From NCBI GenBank assembly GCA_024279135.1, contig JAJRRU010000009.1, forward strand, positions 105,283 to 169,282: 64,000 nucleotides of DNA, read 5' to 3'. This stretch comes from Alphaproteobacteria bacterium. Its GTDB lineage: Bacteria; Pseudomonadota; Alphaproteobacteria; Rhodospirillales; Casp-alpha2. Numbering within the stretch: position 1 is the first letter of the stretch; the number at the start of each line of letters is the position of its first letter. Below the pieces are notes generated by a model. That model was not told where the DNA came from. It saw nothing but the letters and a program-made list of their open reading frames with translations, and did not search any database. Positions 36,077 to 45,310 of the stretch are shown here, one piece after another. Both the position numbers and the translations under genes were made by a program.

Positions 36077-36694
36077 ATGACAATGGAAAAATTCACTACC
36101 CTGACAGGCGTTGGCGCGGCCTTGAAACTGATCAATATCGACACCGATATGATCATCCCCAAACAGTTCCTCAAAACTATCAAGCGGACCGGGCTGGGCA
36201 AGAGCCTGTTTTTTGAGATGCGCTTCGATGATGATGGCAACGAAATTGAGACATTTATTCTCAATCAGCCAGCCTGGCGCGAGGCTAAAATCCTGATCAC
36301 AGGTGAGAACTTCGGCTGCGGCTCGTCGCGGGAACACGCCCCTTGGGCCTTGCTAGACTTTGGTATCCGTTGTGTGATTGCCGAAAGTTTTGCCGATATT
36401 TTCTATAACAACTGTTTCAAGAACGGTATCCTGCCGATCAAATTACCCAAGGAAGACATCGAAAAATTGATGGACGATGCCGATCGCGGCTCCAATGCCA
36501 CCATCACGATTGATCTGGAAAGCCAGGTTATTACCGGTCCCGATGGTGGTTCCATCAGTTTCGAGATTGACAGCTTTCGCAAACATTGTCTCTTGAACGC
36601 ACTGGATGACATCGGGCTGACCATGCAGAGAAAAGAAAAAATCGACGGTTTTGAGGCCAACCAGCGCATTTCAGAACCCTGGCTGTATTCTTAA
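36077..36694 (+). CDS. leuD: 3-isopropylmalate dehydratase small subunit
   Basis: 205 residues, aconitase swivelling domain. Shows [33 protein letters not shown] and [18 protein letters not shown], all conserved. Partner of LeuC; 8 bp separate the two genes. Confidence 0.96.
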   Translation: MTMEKFTTLTGVGAALKLINIDTDMIIPKQFLKTIKRTGLGKSLFFEMRFDDDGNEIETFILNQPAWREAKILITGENFGCGSSREHAPWALLDFGIRCVIAESFADIFYNNCFKNGILPIKLPKEDIEKLMDDADRGSNATITIDLESQVITGPDGGSISFEIDSFRKHCLLNALDDIGLTMQRKEKIDGFEANQRISEPWLYS

Positions 36695-36732
36695 ACACCC
36701 GGTTTGCCGGGCATACGTATTTGGGGGGCATT

Positions 36733-37845
36733 ATGACATCCAATAAAAATCTCTACTTTCTGCCGGGTGACGGCATTGGCAAAGAAGTCATGGACGAGGT
36801 TCGCACCATTGTGAACTGGCTGGGCAAACATGGCTCGCTCACGTTCGATATGACCGAAGGCCTGATCGGCGGGGCGGCTTATGATGCCCACGGTTCGGCC
36901 CTGTCTGACGAGACCCTGGCCGATGCCATGGACGCCGATGCGGTGTTGCTTGGCGCGGTTGGCGGACCCAAGTGGGATGATGTGGCTCGCCAGCACCGCC
37001 CGGAAGCCGGGTTGCTGCGCATTCGCAAGGAAATGGACCTGTTTGCAAATCTGCGTCCCGCGGTGGTATTTGACGCCCTGGCCGAAGGATCGTCGCTAAA
37101 ATTCGATCTGGTCTCGGGGCTCGATATCCTGATCGTCCGGGAACTGACCAGCGGGGTCTACTTCGGTGAGCCGCGTGGTATCGAAACCCTGGCCGACGGC
37201 ACCCGGCGTGCCATCGACACCCAGCTTTATACCAGCCCGGAAATCGAACGTGTCGCCCGGGTTGCTTTCGAGCTGGCCCGCAAGCGTAATAATCAGGTCC
37301 ATTCCGTGGAAAAATCAAATGTTATGGAAACCGGGGTGCTGTGGCGCTCTGTTGTCTCGGAACTCCACACGGCTGAATATTCCGATATCAAACTACTCCA
37401 TATGCTTGCCGACAATTGTGCCATGCAGTTGGTGCGTACTCCCAAGCAGTTCGATGTGATTGTCACCGATAACCTGTTCGGTGATCTGTTGTCTGATTGT
37501 GCCGCTATGCTGACCGGATCGCTCGGCATGTTGCCGTCGGCCTCATTGGGCGGCGTGGACGATGCCGGTCGCCGCATGGCCTTGTACGAGCCGGTCCATG
37601 GATCGGCCCCCGACATTGCCGGTCAGGGCATCGCCAATCCACTGGCTTGCATCCTGTCGTTTGCCATGTGCCTGCGCTATTCCTTCGACATGGGTAAGGA
37701 AGCCGACATGATGGAACAGGCCGTCCAGAATGTTCTGGCCTCAGGCCTGCGAACCGGTGACATCATGCAGGACGGCAAAACCCAGGTATCAACCACCGGC
37801 ATGGGCCAGGCGGTGATTTCGGAACTGGATAAACTGAACGGGTAA
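36733..37845 (+). CDS. leuB: 3-isopropylmalate dehydrogenase
   Basis: 370 residues from the ATG at 36733, which has a G-rich GGGGGG ribosome site; an in-frame TTG at 36721 is less likely. Isocitrate/isopropylmalate dehydrogenase fold with [26 protein letters not shown] (substrate arginines), [13 protein letters not shown], and [10 protein letters not shown] plus [11 protein letters not shown] and [18 protein letters not shown]. Oxidises and decarboxylates 3-isopropylmalate with NAD+. Last of leuCDB. Confidence 0.96.
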   Translation: MTSNKNLYFLPGDGIGKEVMDEVRTIVNWLGKHGSLTFDMTEGLIGGAAYDAHGSALSDETLADAMDADAVLLGAVGGPKWDDVARQHRPEAGLLRIRKEMDLFANLRPAVVFDALAEGSSLKFDLVSGLDILIVRELTSGVYFGEPRGIETLADGTRRAIDTQLYTSPEIERVARVAFELARKRNNQVHSVEKSNVMETGVLWRSVVSELHTAEYSDIKLLHMLADNCAMQLVRTPKQFDVIVTDNLFGDLLSDCAAMLTGSLGMLPSASLGGVDDAGRRMALYEPVHGSAPDIAGQGIANPLACILSFAMCLRYSFDMGKEADMMEQAVQNVLASGLRTGDIMQDGKTQVSTTGMGQAVISELDKLNG

Positions 37846-37901
37846 AACACCGTCAATAAAACCTGTTGATCTTTCGCTCATAATGTAGGTATGGTTGCCC
37901 C

Positions 37902-38081
37902 ATGATGTTGACGACAACCGCCATATCCAGCTCAATGACCGCCACCATGTTTGGTGCGCTCGCGGCTGTGCTTGTGCTCGTCAGCATGATGACCGTTGTA
38001 TCCAAACAAAATTCTGCCCGAATTACCGTGAAGACACTTGTGACCAAGGCAGTAAAATATGTGAGGACTCTGCGGGACTGA
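37902..38081 (+). CDS. possible small single-TM protein in the leuB-GNAT gap
   Basis: 59 residues, one TM helix (about 14-33, ATMFGALAAVLVLVSMM) and a basic C-terminal half (VKTLVTKAVKYVRTLRD). The ribosome site is weak. It lies in a 313-bp gap between leuB and the GNAT gene that otherwise holds only the terminator at 38116. Could be a real membrane peptide or chance; no family recognised. Confidence 0.4.
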   Translation: MMLTTTAISSSMTATMFGALAAVLVLVSMMTVVSKQNSARITVKTLVTKAVKYVRTLRD

Positions 38082-38115
38082 GAATAAGAATACTTAATTA
38101 TTTTGTATTTATCAG

Positions 38116-38143
38116 GCCCGCGGAACATCCCGCGGGCTTTTTT
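38116..38143 (+). terminator. intrinsic terminator just upstream of GNAT gene
   Basis: GCCCGCGG and CCGCGGGC form a perfect 8-bp stem with a 6-nt loop, followed by six T. It probably ends the leuCDB transcript, yet its T-tract stops only 15 bp before the next start codon. The GNAT gene must therefore be read by readthrough, attenuation control or a very short leader. Confidence 0.85.
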
Positions 38144-38158
38144 GTTGGGAGAACGACA

Positions 38159-38704
38159 ATGAGAAGCTCGGCTATATCCAATAAAGGACGGTTTGAATTG
38201 CGCCGCCCTGAAAGCGACAACGAATGGGACTGTTATCACAGTATCCGTAAACGTGCCCTGTGGGACAGAGAGGTTCAGGGTGAATATGGCACTTATGATC
38301 CGGATCATCCTGTCCAGTATTCCGATGAATACAAGGCTCTGGTCATGCTCAGGAACGGTATTGTTATTGGTACCATGGGTTTGCAGGATACCGGTGACCA
38401 CGGATTAGGCCCGGAAGTCGAGGTTCGCGGCGTTGCTATTGACCCGGCCTGCCAGAGACAGGGTTATGGCGGTATATTATTGATGCTGGGCGAAAGTGCG
38501 GCCAAAAAAGCCGGATTTTTACGCGCCGGTGTCTGGTCGGGTGCTGATGTCGTGTTGTTTTATGCCCGCAACGGATACATCTTTCGGCCCGCGAACATGC
38601 CCAGCCGCATCGACAGTCCTATCCCCGGAAACATCGCCATGACCAAGCGGCTCGATTTAGGGGTTGCACAAAATGATGGCACGGTCTTAATTGCCGCAGC
38701 ATAA
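38159..38704 (+). CDS. GNAT family N-acetyltransferase
   Basis: 181 residues from the ATG at 38159, with GGGAG 6-10 bp ahead. The open frame runs further upstream, through the terminator, and is not used. Acetyl-CoA motif: EVRGVAIDPACQRQGYGGILLMLGE, then a late strand VVLFYARNGYIF. Substrate unknown. A Leu/Asp-rich tail (LDLGVAQNDGTVLI) is unusual for the family but short. Confidence 0.82.
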   Translation: MRSSAISNKGRFELRRPESDNEWDCYHSIRKRALWDREVQGEYGTYDPDHPVQYSDEYKALVMLRNGIVIGTMGLQDTGDHGLGPEVEVRGVAIDPACQRQGYGGILLMLGESAAKKAGFLRAGVWSGADVVLFYARNGYIFRPANMPSRIDSPIPGNIAMTKRLDLGVAQNDGTVLIAAA

Positions 38705-38722
38705 ATTCAGGAGATAATTACT

Positions 38723-39739
38723 ATGGGTTACAAGGTTGCCGTCGTCGGTGCTACGGGGAATGTGGGTCATGAAATGCTCAACATTCTGGCTGAACGCGAT
38801 TTCCCGGTCGATGAGGTCGTCGCCCTGGCGTCACAACGCTCTGTGGGCAAGGAGGTTTCTTTCGGTGAAAAGAGCATCCTGAAGGTTCGTGATCTGGCAA
38901 AGTTTGATTTCAAGGGAACCGATATCGTGCTGAGTTCTCCCGGCGCGTCGGTTTCTGCCGAGTTTTGCCCGAAAGCCACCAAGGCCGGTGCGATTGTGAT
39001 CGATAATACCTCTCAGTTCCGCATGGACCCGGATGTGCCCCTGGTGGTGCCCGAGGTCAATGCCCATGCCATAGCCGGGCACACCAAAAAAGGTATTATC
39101 GCCAACCCTAACTGTTCCACCATTCAGATGGTTGTGGCCCTCAAACCGCTGCATGATCTGGCTACCATCGAACGTGTGGTGGTATCGACCTATCAGTCCG
39201 TATCGGGCAGCGGCAAGGAAGGCATGGACGAGTTGTTCAATCAGACCAAGGGCATTTTCATGAACGATGCGGTGAGCAAACATCAGAACAAGTTCACCAA
39301 GCAAATCGCCTTTAATGTGATCCCCCATATCGATGTGTTTATGGATGATGGATCGACCAAGGAAGAATGGAAAATGATGGTCGAGACCCAGAAAATTCTC
39401 GATCCCAATATCAAGGTTCAGGCCACGTGCGTGCGGGTTCCGGTTTTTATTGGTCATGCGGAAGCCGTGTCCATCGAATGTGCCTATGACATTGATGAAA
39501 AATCAGCCCTGCGAGCCTTGAAAAAGGCTGAGGGTATTACGGTCATCGATCACCGCGATGATGAAGGCTACGTGACGCCCGCCGAATGTGGTGGCGAAGA
39601 CCCGGTTTTTGTCAGTCGTATCCGCAAGGATGCCAGCGTCGCTAACGGACTGGCTTTCTGGGTGGTGTCTGACAATCTGCGCAAAGGTGCGGCGCTGAAC
39701 ACCGTTCAGATCGCCGAAGAACTGATCAAGAATTATTAG
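38723..39739 (+). CDS. asd: aspartate-semialdehyde dehydrogenase
   Basis: 338 residues. N-terminal VAVVGATGNVGHEML, catalytic Cys in NPNCSTIQMV, QSVSGSGKEGMDEL and the conserved RVPVFIGHAEAV with catalytic His. Makes L-aspartate semialdehyde for lysine/DAP, threonine and methionine. Sits 18 bp after the GNAT gene. Confidence 0.96.
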   Translation: MGYKVAVVGATGNVGHEMLNILAERDFPVDEVVALASQRSVGKEVSFGEKSILKVRDLAKFDFKGTDIVLSSPGASVSAEFCPKATKAGAIVIDNTSQFRMDPDVPLVVPEVNAHAIAGHTKKGIIANPNCSTIQMVVALKPLHDLATIERVVVSTYQSVSGSGKEGMDELFNQTKGIFMNDAVSKHQNKFTKQIAFNVIPHIDVFMDDGSTKEEWKMMVETQKILDPNIKVQATCVRVPVFIGHAEAVSIECAYDIDEKSALRALKKAEGITVIDHRDDEGYVTPAECGGEDPVFVSRIRKDASVANGLAFWVVSDNLRKGAALNTVQIAEELIKNY

Positions 39740-39763
39740 AGACAATTGACGAGGACACCTTGC

Positions 39764-40663
39764 ATGGCTGCCAGTAAAATTCGCCCGCGTCGAAGCGTTC
39801 TGTACATGCCGGGTTCTAATACCCGCGCCCTTGAAAAGGGTCGCGAGCTGGCCGCCGATGGATTGATCATGGATCTGGAAGATGCCGTGGCACCGGACCA
39901 GAAAATAGTCGCCCGGCAAAATATTTGTGACGCCATTGCGCAAGGCGGGTACGGCAATCGGGAACTGATGATCCGTATCAACGGCTATGATACGCCGTGG
40001 GGCCATGATGATGCCGCCGCGGTGGCATCGTCCGGTACCCATGCCATTGTCGTGCCCAAGGCCGAAGGTCCGGACATTATCCAGACCACAGCCGCGATAT
40101 TGGCCGACAACGGTGCACCTGAAAACCTTGCTATCTGGTGCATGATCGAGACACCGCTTGGCGTGCTGAATGCCCATGCGATCGCCCAGGCCATGAAACA
40201 GACCATGAAACAGGCCAGCCCCCGAATGGCCGGTTTTATCATGGGCACGTCCGACCTTGCCAAGGACCTGCACGCCGCCCATACCCGCGACCGGCTACCG
40301 TTGCTGCATAGCCTGGGCCAGTGTTTGCTGGTGGCGCGCGCGCATGGGCTGGCGATCCTTGACGGGGTGCATCTTGATCTGGCCGATGACGAAGGTTTTT
40401 TATATTCCTGCCAACAGGGCCGCGAACTGGGTTTCGATGGCAAGACCCTGATCCATCCCAAAACCATTGATATGGCCAACGCAGCGTTTGCCCCCGACGA
40501 TCAGGAAGTCGCCTGGAGCGTTCGTATAATCGATGCCTTTGCCGAAGCCCAGAACAAGGGACAGGGCGTGGTCGTGGTCGATGGCAAGCTGATTGAGAAC
40601 CTGCATGTGGAGGATGCCAGACGCATGGTGGAGCTTGCCAAAACCATCCAGGAGATGACATAA
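39764..40663 (+). CDS. CoA ester lyase (L-malyl-CoA / beta-methylmalyl-CoA lyase type)
   Basis: 299 residues from the ATG at 39764, after a GAGG site; an in-frame TTG 18 bp earlier is not preferred. HpcH/HpaI (citrate lyase beta-like) TIM barrel: RRSVLYMPGSNTRALEKG, MDLEDAVAP (metal Glu/Asp), MIETPLGVLN, MGTSDLAKDL, GFDGKTLIHPKTI. Adjacent mesaconyl-CoA hydratase argues for Mcl1, which cleaves beta-methylmalyl-CoA to glyoxylate and propionyl-CoA. A citrate lyase beta-like side role cannot be excluded. A 12-bp in-frame repeat encodes AMKQTMKQA. Confidence 0.82.
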   Translation: MAASKIRPRRSVLYMPGSNTRALEKGRELAADGLIMDLEDAVAPDQKIVARQNICDAIAQGGYGNRELMIRINGYDTPWGHDDAAAVASSGTHAIVVPKAEGPDIIQTTAAILADNGAPENLAIWCMIETPLGVLNAHAIAQAMKQTMKQASPRMAGFIMGTSDLAKDLHAAHTRDRLPLLHSLGQCLLVARAHGLAILDGVHLDLADDEGFLYSCQQGRELGFDGKTLIHPKTIDMANAAFAPDDQEVAWSVRIIDAFAEAQNKGQGVVVVDGKLIENLHVEDARRMVELAKTIQEMT

Positions 40664-40702
40664 GCCACGATCTGGCTATCTAATTCAAGGGACCGACGCG
40701 AT

Positions 40703-41761
40703 ATGGCAAACAAGACCAACCCGGGTAATTTTTTTGAGGATTTCTCTCTGGGACAGGTGCTGGTCCACGCCACACCGCGCACGGTGAGCGAAGGCGATAT
40801 CAGCCTTTATACCGCCCTCTACGGCTCGCGATTTGCCCTGCAATCGGCCGATACGGTGGCCCAGTCACTGGGTTATCCCGGCGCACCGCTGGATGATTTG
40901 CTGGCTTTTCATATGGTGTTCGGCAAGACCGTTGGCGATATCTCGCTTAATGCCATTGCCAATCTGGGCTACGCCGATGGCCGTTTTCATGCCCCCGTAT
41001 ATCCGGGTGATACCCTGCGCACCACATCAGAAATAATCGGCCTGAAGGAAAATTCCAAGGGCACCTCCGGCGTTGTCTATGTGCGCTCGACCGGCATTAA
41101 TCAGCATGGTGAAATTGTTATTGATTATGTGCGTTGGGTGATGGTCCGCAAACGCGACCCGCAAAGCCCGGCACCCGATACCGTGATCCCGCAACTGCCC
41201 GACTGTGTGGCGTTGGAAAACCTGATCGTGCCGAGCGAACTGGATGTTTCGCAATATGACATAACGGACGCTGGCGGGGTGCATTTATGGCAAGATTATA
41301 CGCTCGGTGAGCGCATCGATCATGTGGACGGGTTTACGATTGAGGAAGCCGAGCACATGCTGGCGACCCGGCTTTATCAGAATACAGCAAAAGTGCATTT
41401 TAATCAGCACATCCAGAAAGACAGCCCCATGACACGCCGTTTGGTTTATGGAGGACACATTATGTCTTTGGCCCGCAGCCTGAGTTTCAATGGTCTTGCC
41501 AACGCCCAGTGGGTTGCCGCTATTAACGCCGGGCGGCACGTGGCCCCAAGTTTTGCCGGTGATACAATTTATGCCTGGTCGGAAATTCTTGACGTTCTGG
41601 AACTGCCGGGCCGTCCGGACATTGGTGCCCTGCGTTTGCGCACCATTGCAACAAAAGATCAGCCATGCGGTGAGTTCCCAGACAAGAATGATGCGGGTGA
41701 TTATCATGCCAGCGTGGTGCTGGATCTGGATTATACGGTGCTGATCCCGCGTAGAATGTGA
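40703..41761 (+). CDS. mch: mesaconyl-CoA hydratase (beta-methylmalyl-CoA dehydratase)
   Basis: 352 residues, two MaoC-like hot-dog domains. The N-terminal NPGNFFEDFSLGQVLVHATPRTVSEGD, then AFHMVFGKTVGDISLNAIANLGYADGRF and GDTLRTTSEIIGLKENSKGTSGVVYVR, match the Rhodobacter-type enzyme by recall. Interconverts mesaconyl-CoA and beta-methylmalyl-CoA. With the lyase it fits the ethylmalonyl-CoA pathway of acetyl-CoA assimilation; ccr and the mutases are not in this window. Confidence 0.85.
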   Translation: MANKTNPGNFFEDFSLGQVLVHATPRTVSEGDISLYTALYGSRFALQSADTVAQSLGYPGAPLDDLLAFHMVFGKTVGDISLNAIANLGYADGRFHAPVYPGDTLRTTSEIIGLKENSKGTSGVVYVRSTGINQHGEIVIDYVRWVMVRKRDPQSPAPDTVIPQLPDCVALENLIVPSELDVSQYDITDAGGVHLWQDYTLGERIDHVDGFTIEEAEHMLATRLYQNTAKVHFNQHIQKDSPMTRRLVYGGHIMSLARSLSFNGLANAQWVAAINAGRHVAPSFAGDTIYAWSEILDVLELPGRPDIGALRLRTIATKDQPCGEFPDKNDAGDYHASVVLDLDYTVLIPRRM

Positions 41762-41826
41762 AATTTCCCCCTCTATGTCAGATTTGCCAGGGGTAAATAT
41801 TAGCACTTTTTGTTGCATCCACGGTT

Positions 41827-41835
41827 TGTTATACT
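41827..41835 (+). promoter_or_regulatory. candidate extended -10 promoter of the sdh operon
   Basis: TGTTATACT is an extended -10 (TG-n-TATACT). A poor -35 (TTTTTG, 41807-41812) stands 17 bp ahead. It lies 52 bp before the sdhC ATG in a 125-bp gap. Confidence 0.4.
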
Positions 41836-41886
41836 GTACAAACTGCCACAAAAGAATAGCTCGATTTAGGGGTAAAGGGATTAATA

Positions 41887-42282
41887 ATGGCTTCCTCAAA
41901 CAGGCCACTTTCACCACATTTGCAAGTTTACCGTCCTCAGATCACATCCGTTGTTTCTATTATTCACCGAATTTGCGGTGTCTCCCTGATGTTCGGTACG
42001 GTGCTTTTTACATACTGGCTGACGTCGGCCGGTTATGGTCCGGCGGCGTTCGAGCGGGCGCAAGCCGTGATGGGTTCCTGGTTGGGCCAGCTGATCATGT
42101 TCGGCTTTACCTTCGCGCTATATTACCATACGGCAAACGGTTTGCGTCATATGGCATGGGATCTGGGTCTCGGCTTTGAGATGACGGCAGTCAACAAGAC
42201 GGGGATGATGGTCGTGGCGTTCTCGCTCATCATGACCGGGCTGACCTGGTACGTTGCCTTGTCCGGTTCAGGAGGCCTGTAA
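41887..42282 (+). CDS. sdhC: succinate dehydrogenase cytochrome b556 subunit SdhC
   Basis: 131 residues, three TM segments. The family start RPLSPHLQVYRPQITSVVSIIHR and the heme-ligand region ALYYHTANGLRHMAWD are visible. Anchors SdhAB and helps bind heme b and quinone. One-base overlap with sdhD. Confidence 0.95.
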   Translation: MASSNRPLSPHLQVYRPQITSVVSIIHRICGVSLMFGTVLFTYWLTSAGYGPAAFERAQAVMGSWLGQLIMFGFTFALYYHTANGLRHMAWDLGLGFEMTAVNKTGMMVVAFSLIMTGLTWYVALSGSGGL

Positions 42283-42662
42283 TGGATATGCGCTCTCACC
42301 TTGGCCGCGCCCGCGGCCCCGGTTCAACGGATAATGGCGTTGAACACTGGATTTCAGAACGTTTCAGCGCCATCGCTCTGGCCCCGCTTTCTTTATGGTT
42401 TATTTATTCTGCCCTCGGTTTTGCCGGGGCAGATTATGCCACCTTTCAGGCTTGGCAGAGCCAGCCGGGTAACGTCATCCTAATGATCCTTTTTTTGCTG
42501 GCGATGTTTCAACATGGTCAACTTGGCCTGACGGTTGTCTTCGAAGATTATATTCAACCCGTGTGGCTGAAAAATATCTCCGTTGCCATCGTAAAGTACA
42601 CCGCCCTGCTATTTTGTGTCGCCTGTATTTTCTCCGTCCTTCGGGTCGCCTTTACAGCCTAA
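42282..42662 (+). CDS. sdhD: succinate dehydrogenase membrane anchor SdhD
   Basis: 126 residues with three TM segments; starts [26 protein letters not shown], the family-typical preface, and has [14 protein letters not shown], containing the heme-side His and the conserved Asp-Tyr. ATG overlaps the sdhC stop (TAATG). Confidence 0.94.
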   Translation: MDMRSHLGRARGPGSTDNGVEHWISERFSAIALAPLSLWFIYSALGFAGADYATFQAWQSQPGNVILMILFLLAMFQHGQLGLTVVFEDYIQPVWLKNISVAIVKYTALLFCVACIFSVLRVAFTA

Positions 42663-42676
42663 ATCGAAAGAAAAGA

Positions 42677-44467
42677 ATGATGAGTGCATACGAAATCATC
42701 GATCACGAATATGATGTTGTAATCTTGGGGGCCGGTGGCGCCGGTCTGCGGGCGACCCTGGGCATGGCGGCGGCAGGATTGAAGACGGCCTGTATCACAA
42801 AAGTATTTCCCACCCGCAGCCACACCGTTGCGGCCCAGGGCGGCATCAGTGCTTCGTTGGGCAATATGGCCGAGGATAACTGGCGCTGGCATATGTTTGA
42901 CACCGTCAAGGGGGCTGACTGGCTGGGCGATCAGGACGCCATAGAATACATGTGCCGCGAGGCCGTGCCATCGGTTATCGAACTGGAACATATGGGTGTA
43001 CCGTTTTCGCGTAATGCCGAAGGCAAGATTTACCAGCGTCCGTTTGGCGGCCACATGCGCAATTTTGGCGAGGCCCCTGTCCAGCGAGCGTGTGCCGCGG
43101 CCGATCGAACCGGACATGCTATCCTGCACACGCTTTATCAGCAGTGTCTGAAACACAAAGCAGAATTTTTTATTGAATATGTGGCCCTCGATTTGATCAT
43201 GGCTGATGACGGATCTTGTGAAGGGTTGGTGGCGTGGAACCTGGATGATGGCACTATCCATGTCTTTCGCGGTCATCAGACTGTCATTGCGACCGGCGGT
43301 TATGGACGTTCGTATTTCTCCTGTACGTCGGCTCATACCTGTACCGGTGATGGCAATGCCATGGTGGCACGGGCCGGGTTGCCTATGCAGGATCACGAGT
43401 TTGTCCAATTCCATCCGACCGGCATCTACGGCTCTGGTTGCCTGATTACTGAAGGTGCTCGCGGCGAAGGTGGATATCTGACCAACAGCGAAGGCGAGCG
43501 GTTTATGGAACGCTACGCTCCATCGGCCAAAGATCTTGCCAGTCGCGATGTGGTCAGTCGTGCCATGACTATCGAAATTCTTGAGGGCCGCGGCGTTGGT
43601 GCTGACAAGGATCATATTTTTTTGCATCTGGAACATCTGGGGGCAGAAACTCTGCATGAACGCCTGCCGGGAATTACCGAGTCGGCGCAGATTTTTGCCG
43701 GCGTTGATTGCACCACGGAGCCCATCCCGGTTCTGCCCACCGTGCATTATAATATGGGCGGTATTCCGACCAATTTGCACACCGAGGCGATCAATCCGAC
43801 GGCTGATGATCCCGATGCCACATCACCGGGCCTGATGGCCATCGGCGAGTGTGCTTCTGCCTCGGTACATGGTGCCAACCGGTTGGGTACCAATTCATTG
43901 CTCGATATCGTGGTCTTTGGCCGGGCCGCCAGCATCCGGGCCAAACAGTTGACCACGCCGGGCGCACCGCTACCCAATTACCGCAAAGGCTGTACCGACA
44001 AGGCACTGGAACGATTTGACCGCTTGCGTCATGCCGATGGCGACACGCCGACGGCTGCGATCCGCCTGAATATGCAAAATACCATGCAGAGCCATGCCGC
44101 GGTGTTCCGCACTGATGCGCTTATGAAAGAGGGTTGCGAAAAAATCGATGCGATCTGGGACAGTATGTCCGATCTGAGCGTCAAGGACCGGTCCTTGATC
44201 TGGAACTCCGATCTGATCGAAAGTCTGGAACTGGAAAACCTGCTGATCTGTGCCAAGACATCGATTTATTCAGCCGTAGCCCGTCATGAGAGTCGCGGTG
44301 CCCATGCTCATGAAGATCACCCGGATCGCGATGACAAAGAATGGATGAAACATACACTGGCCTGGATCGATGATGCGGGCAAGGTGACCCTCGACTATCG
44401 GCCGGTGCATACCTATACACTAAGCGATGATATCGACTATATCGAGCCACGGGCTCGGGTTTATTAG
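42677..44467 (+). CDS. sdhA: succinate dehydrogenase flavoprotein subunit SdhA
   Basis: 596 residues from the ATG at 42677 (a second ATG follows directly; a longer frame reaches into sdhD but lacks support). FAD site [14 protein letters not shown], covalent-FAD His in [12 protein letters not shown], active-site [22 protein letters not shown] and [13 protein letters not shown]. Oxidises succinate to fumarate, passing electrons to SdhB. Confidence 0.96.
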   Translation: MMSAYEIIDHEYDVVILGAGGAGLRATLGMAAAGLKTACITKVFPTRSHTVAAQGGISASLGNMAEDNWRWHMFDTVKGADWLGDQDAIEYMCREAVPSVIELEHMGVPFSRNAEGKIYQRPFGGHMRNFGEAPVQRACAAADRTGHAILHTLYQQCLKHKAEFFIEYVALDLIMADDGSCEGLVAWNLDDGTIHVFRGHQTVIATGGYGRSYFSCTSAHTCTGDGNAMVARAGLPMQDHEFVQFHPTGIYGSGCLITEGARGEGGYLTNSEGERFMERYAPSAKDLASRDVVSRAMTIEILEGRGVGADKDHIFLHLEHLGAETLHERLPGITESAQIFAGVDCTTEPIPVLPTVHYNMGGIPTNLHTEAINPTADDPDATSPGLMAIGECASASVHGANRLGTNSLLDIVVFGRAASIRAKQLTTPGAPLPNYRKGCTDKALERFDRLRHADGDTPTAAIRLNMQNTMQSHAAVFRTDALMKEGCEKIDAIWDSMSDLSVKDRSLIWNSDLIESLELENLLICAKTSIYSAVARHESRGAHAHEDHPDRDDKEWMKHTLAWIDDAGKVTLDYRPVHTYTLSDDIDYIEPRARVY

Positions 44468-44480
44468 GCAGAACCCAAAG

Positions 44481-44508
44481 AACGAGAAACGAGAAACGAG
44501 AAACGAGA
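44481..44508. repeat. 7-bp tandem repeat abutting the sdhB start codon
   Basis: Four perfect copies of AACGAGA end exactly where the sdhB ATG begins. Each unit holds a GAGA core that could serve as a weak ribosome site, and no other Shine-Dalgarno sequence is present. A unit gain or loss shifts spacing, not frame. Confidence 0.9.
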
Positions 44509-45285
44509 ATGGTACAGTTTACTCTCCCAGCCGGATCAAGCCCCGTCAAAGGCAATGATCACAAGAACGAAACCGGGGCAAGCAACCTCAGGAAGTTTCA
44601 TGTCTATCGATATGATCCGGATGTTGGCGGCAACCCGCAGATCGACACCTTCGAGCTTGATCTGGATACCTGCGGTCCCATGGTGCTGGACGCCATGATC
44701 AAGATCAAGGACGAGATTGATGCCACCCTGACCTTCCGGCGATCGTGTCGCGAGGGTGTGTGTGGTTCTTGCTCGTTCAATATCGACGGTGTCAACACGC
44801 TGGCCTGCACCAAACCCATTGCCGAGATCAAGGGTGACGTTAAAATATATCCCTTACCGCATATGCCGGTGATCAAGGATCTGGTCTGTGATTTGAACCA
44901 GCCTTATGCCCAGTATGCCGCCGTGGAGCCCTGGATCAAAGCTGACACGCCACCGCCCAATCGTGAACGCCTGCAAAGCCCGGAAGAGCGCGCCAAACTG
45001 GACGGCTTGTGGGAATGCATCTTGTGTTTCTGCTGTCAGACCAGTTGCCCCAGTTACTGGTGGAACGGGGATCGGTTCTATGGCTCTGCGGTGCTGCTTC
45101 AGGCCGACCGCTGGGTGCAGGACAGCCGCGATGAGGCCAAGGGTGAGCGACTGAGCGAACTGAACGATTCCTACAAACTGTTTCGCTGTCATACCATTAT
45201 GAACTGTACCGCGGCCTGCCCCAAAAGCCTGAACCCCGGACAGTCTGTCGCCCATTTGAAGGCAGAAATCGCCAAGCGCGAATAA
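44509..45285 (+). CDS. sdhB: succinate dehydrogenase iron-sulfur subunit SdhB
   Basis: 258 residues. N-terminal 2Fe-2S ferredoxin ([28 protein letters not shown]), then the [4Fe-4S] [16 protein letters not shown] and [3Fe-4S] [17 protein letters not shown] clusters. Transfers electrons from SdhA to quinone. Its initiation region consists of the 7-bp repeat. Confidence 0.96.
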   Translation: MVQFTLPAGSSPVKGNDHKNETGASNLRKFHVYRYDPDVGGNPQIDTFELDLDTCGPMVLDAMIKIKDEIDATLTFRRSCREGVCGSCSFNIDGVNTLACTKPIAEIKGDVKIYPLPHMPVIKDLVCDLNQPYAQYAAVEPWIKADTPPPNRERLQSPEERAKLDGLWECILCFCCQTSCPSYWWNGDRFYGSAVLLQADRWVQDSRDEAKGERLSELNDSYKLFRCHTIMNCTAACPKSLNPGQSVAHLKAEIAKRE

Positions 45286-45310
45286 AAATGGACGAACAAA
45301 TCTGCAAACC

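Noticed and set aside
34527..36083. Long minus-strand ORFs opposite rplS and leuC
   Set aside because: They are shadows of leuC, whose catalytic motifs are complete on the plus strand.
37895..38158. In-frame N-terminal extension of the GNAT gene from 37895
   Set aside because: It would read through an intrinsic terminator and has no coding character; a good ribosome site precedes the ATG at 38159.
42659..43780. 373-codon minus-strand ORF opposite sdhA
   Set aside because: sdhA on the plus strand carries every flavoprotein motif; the antisense product has none.
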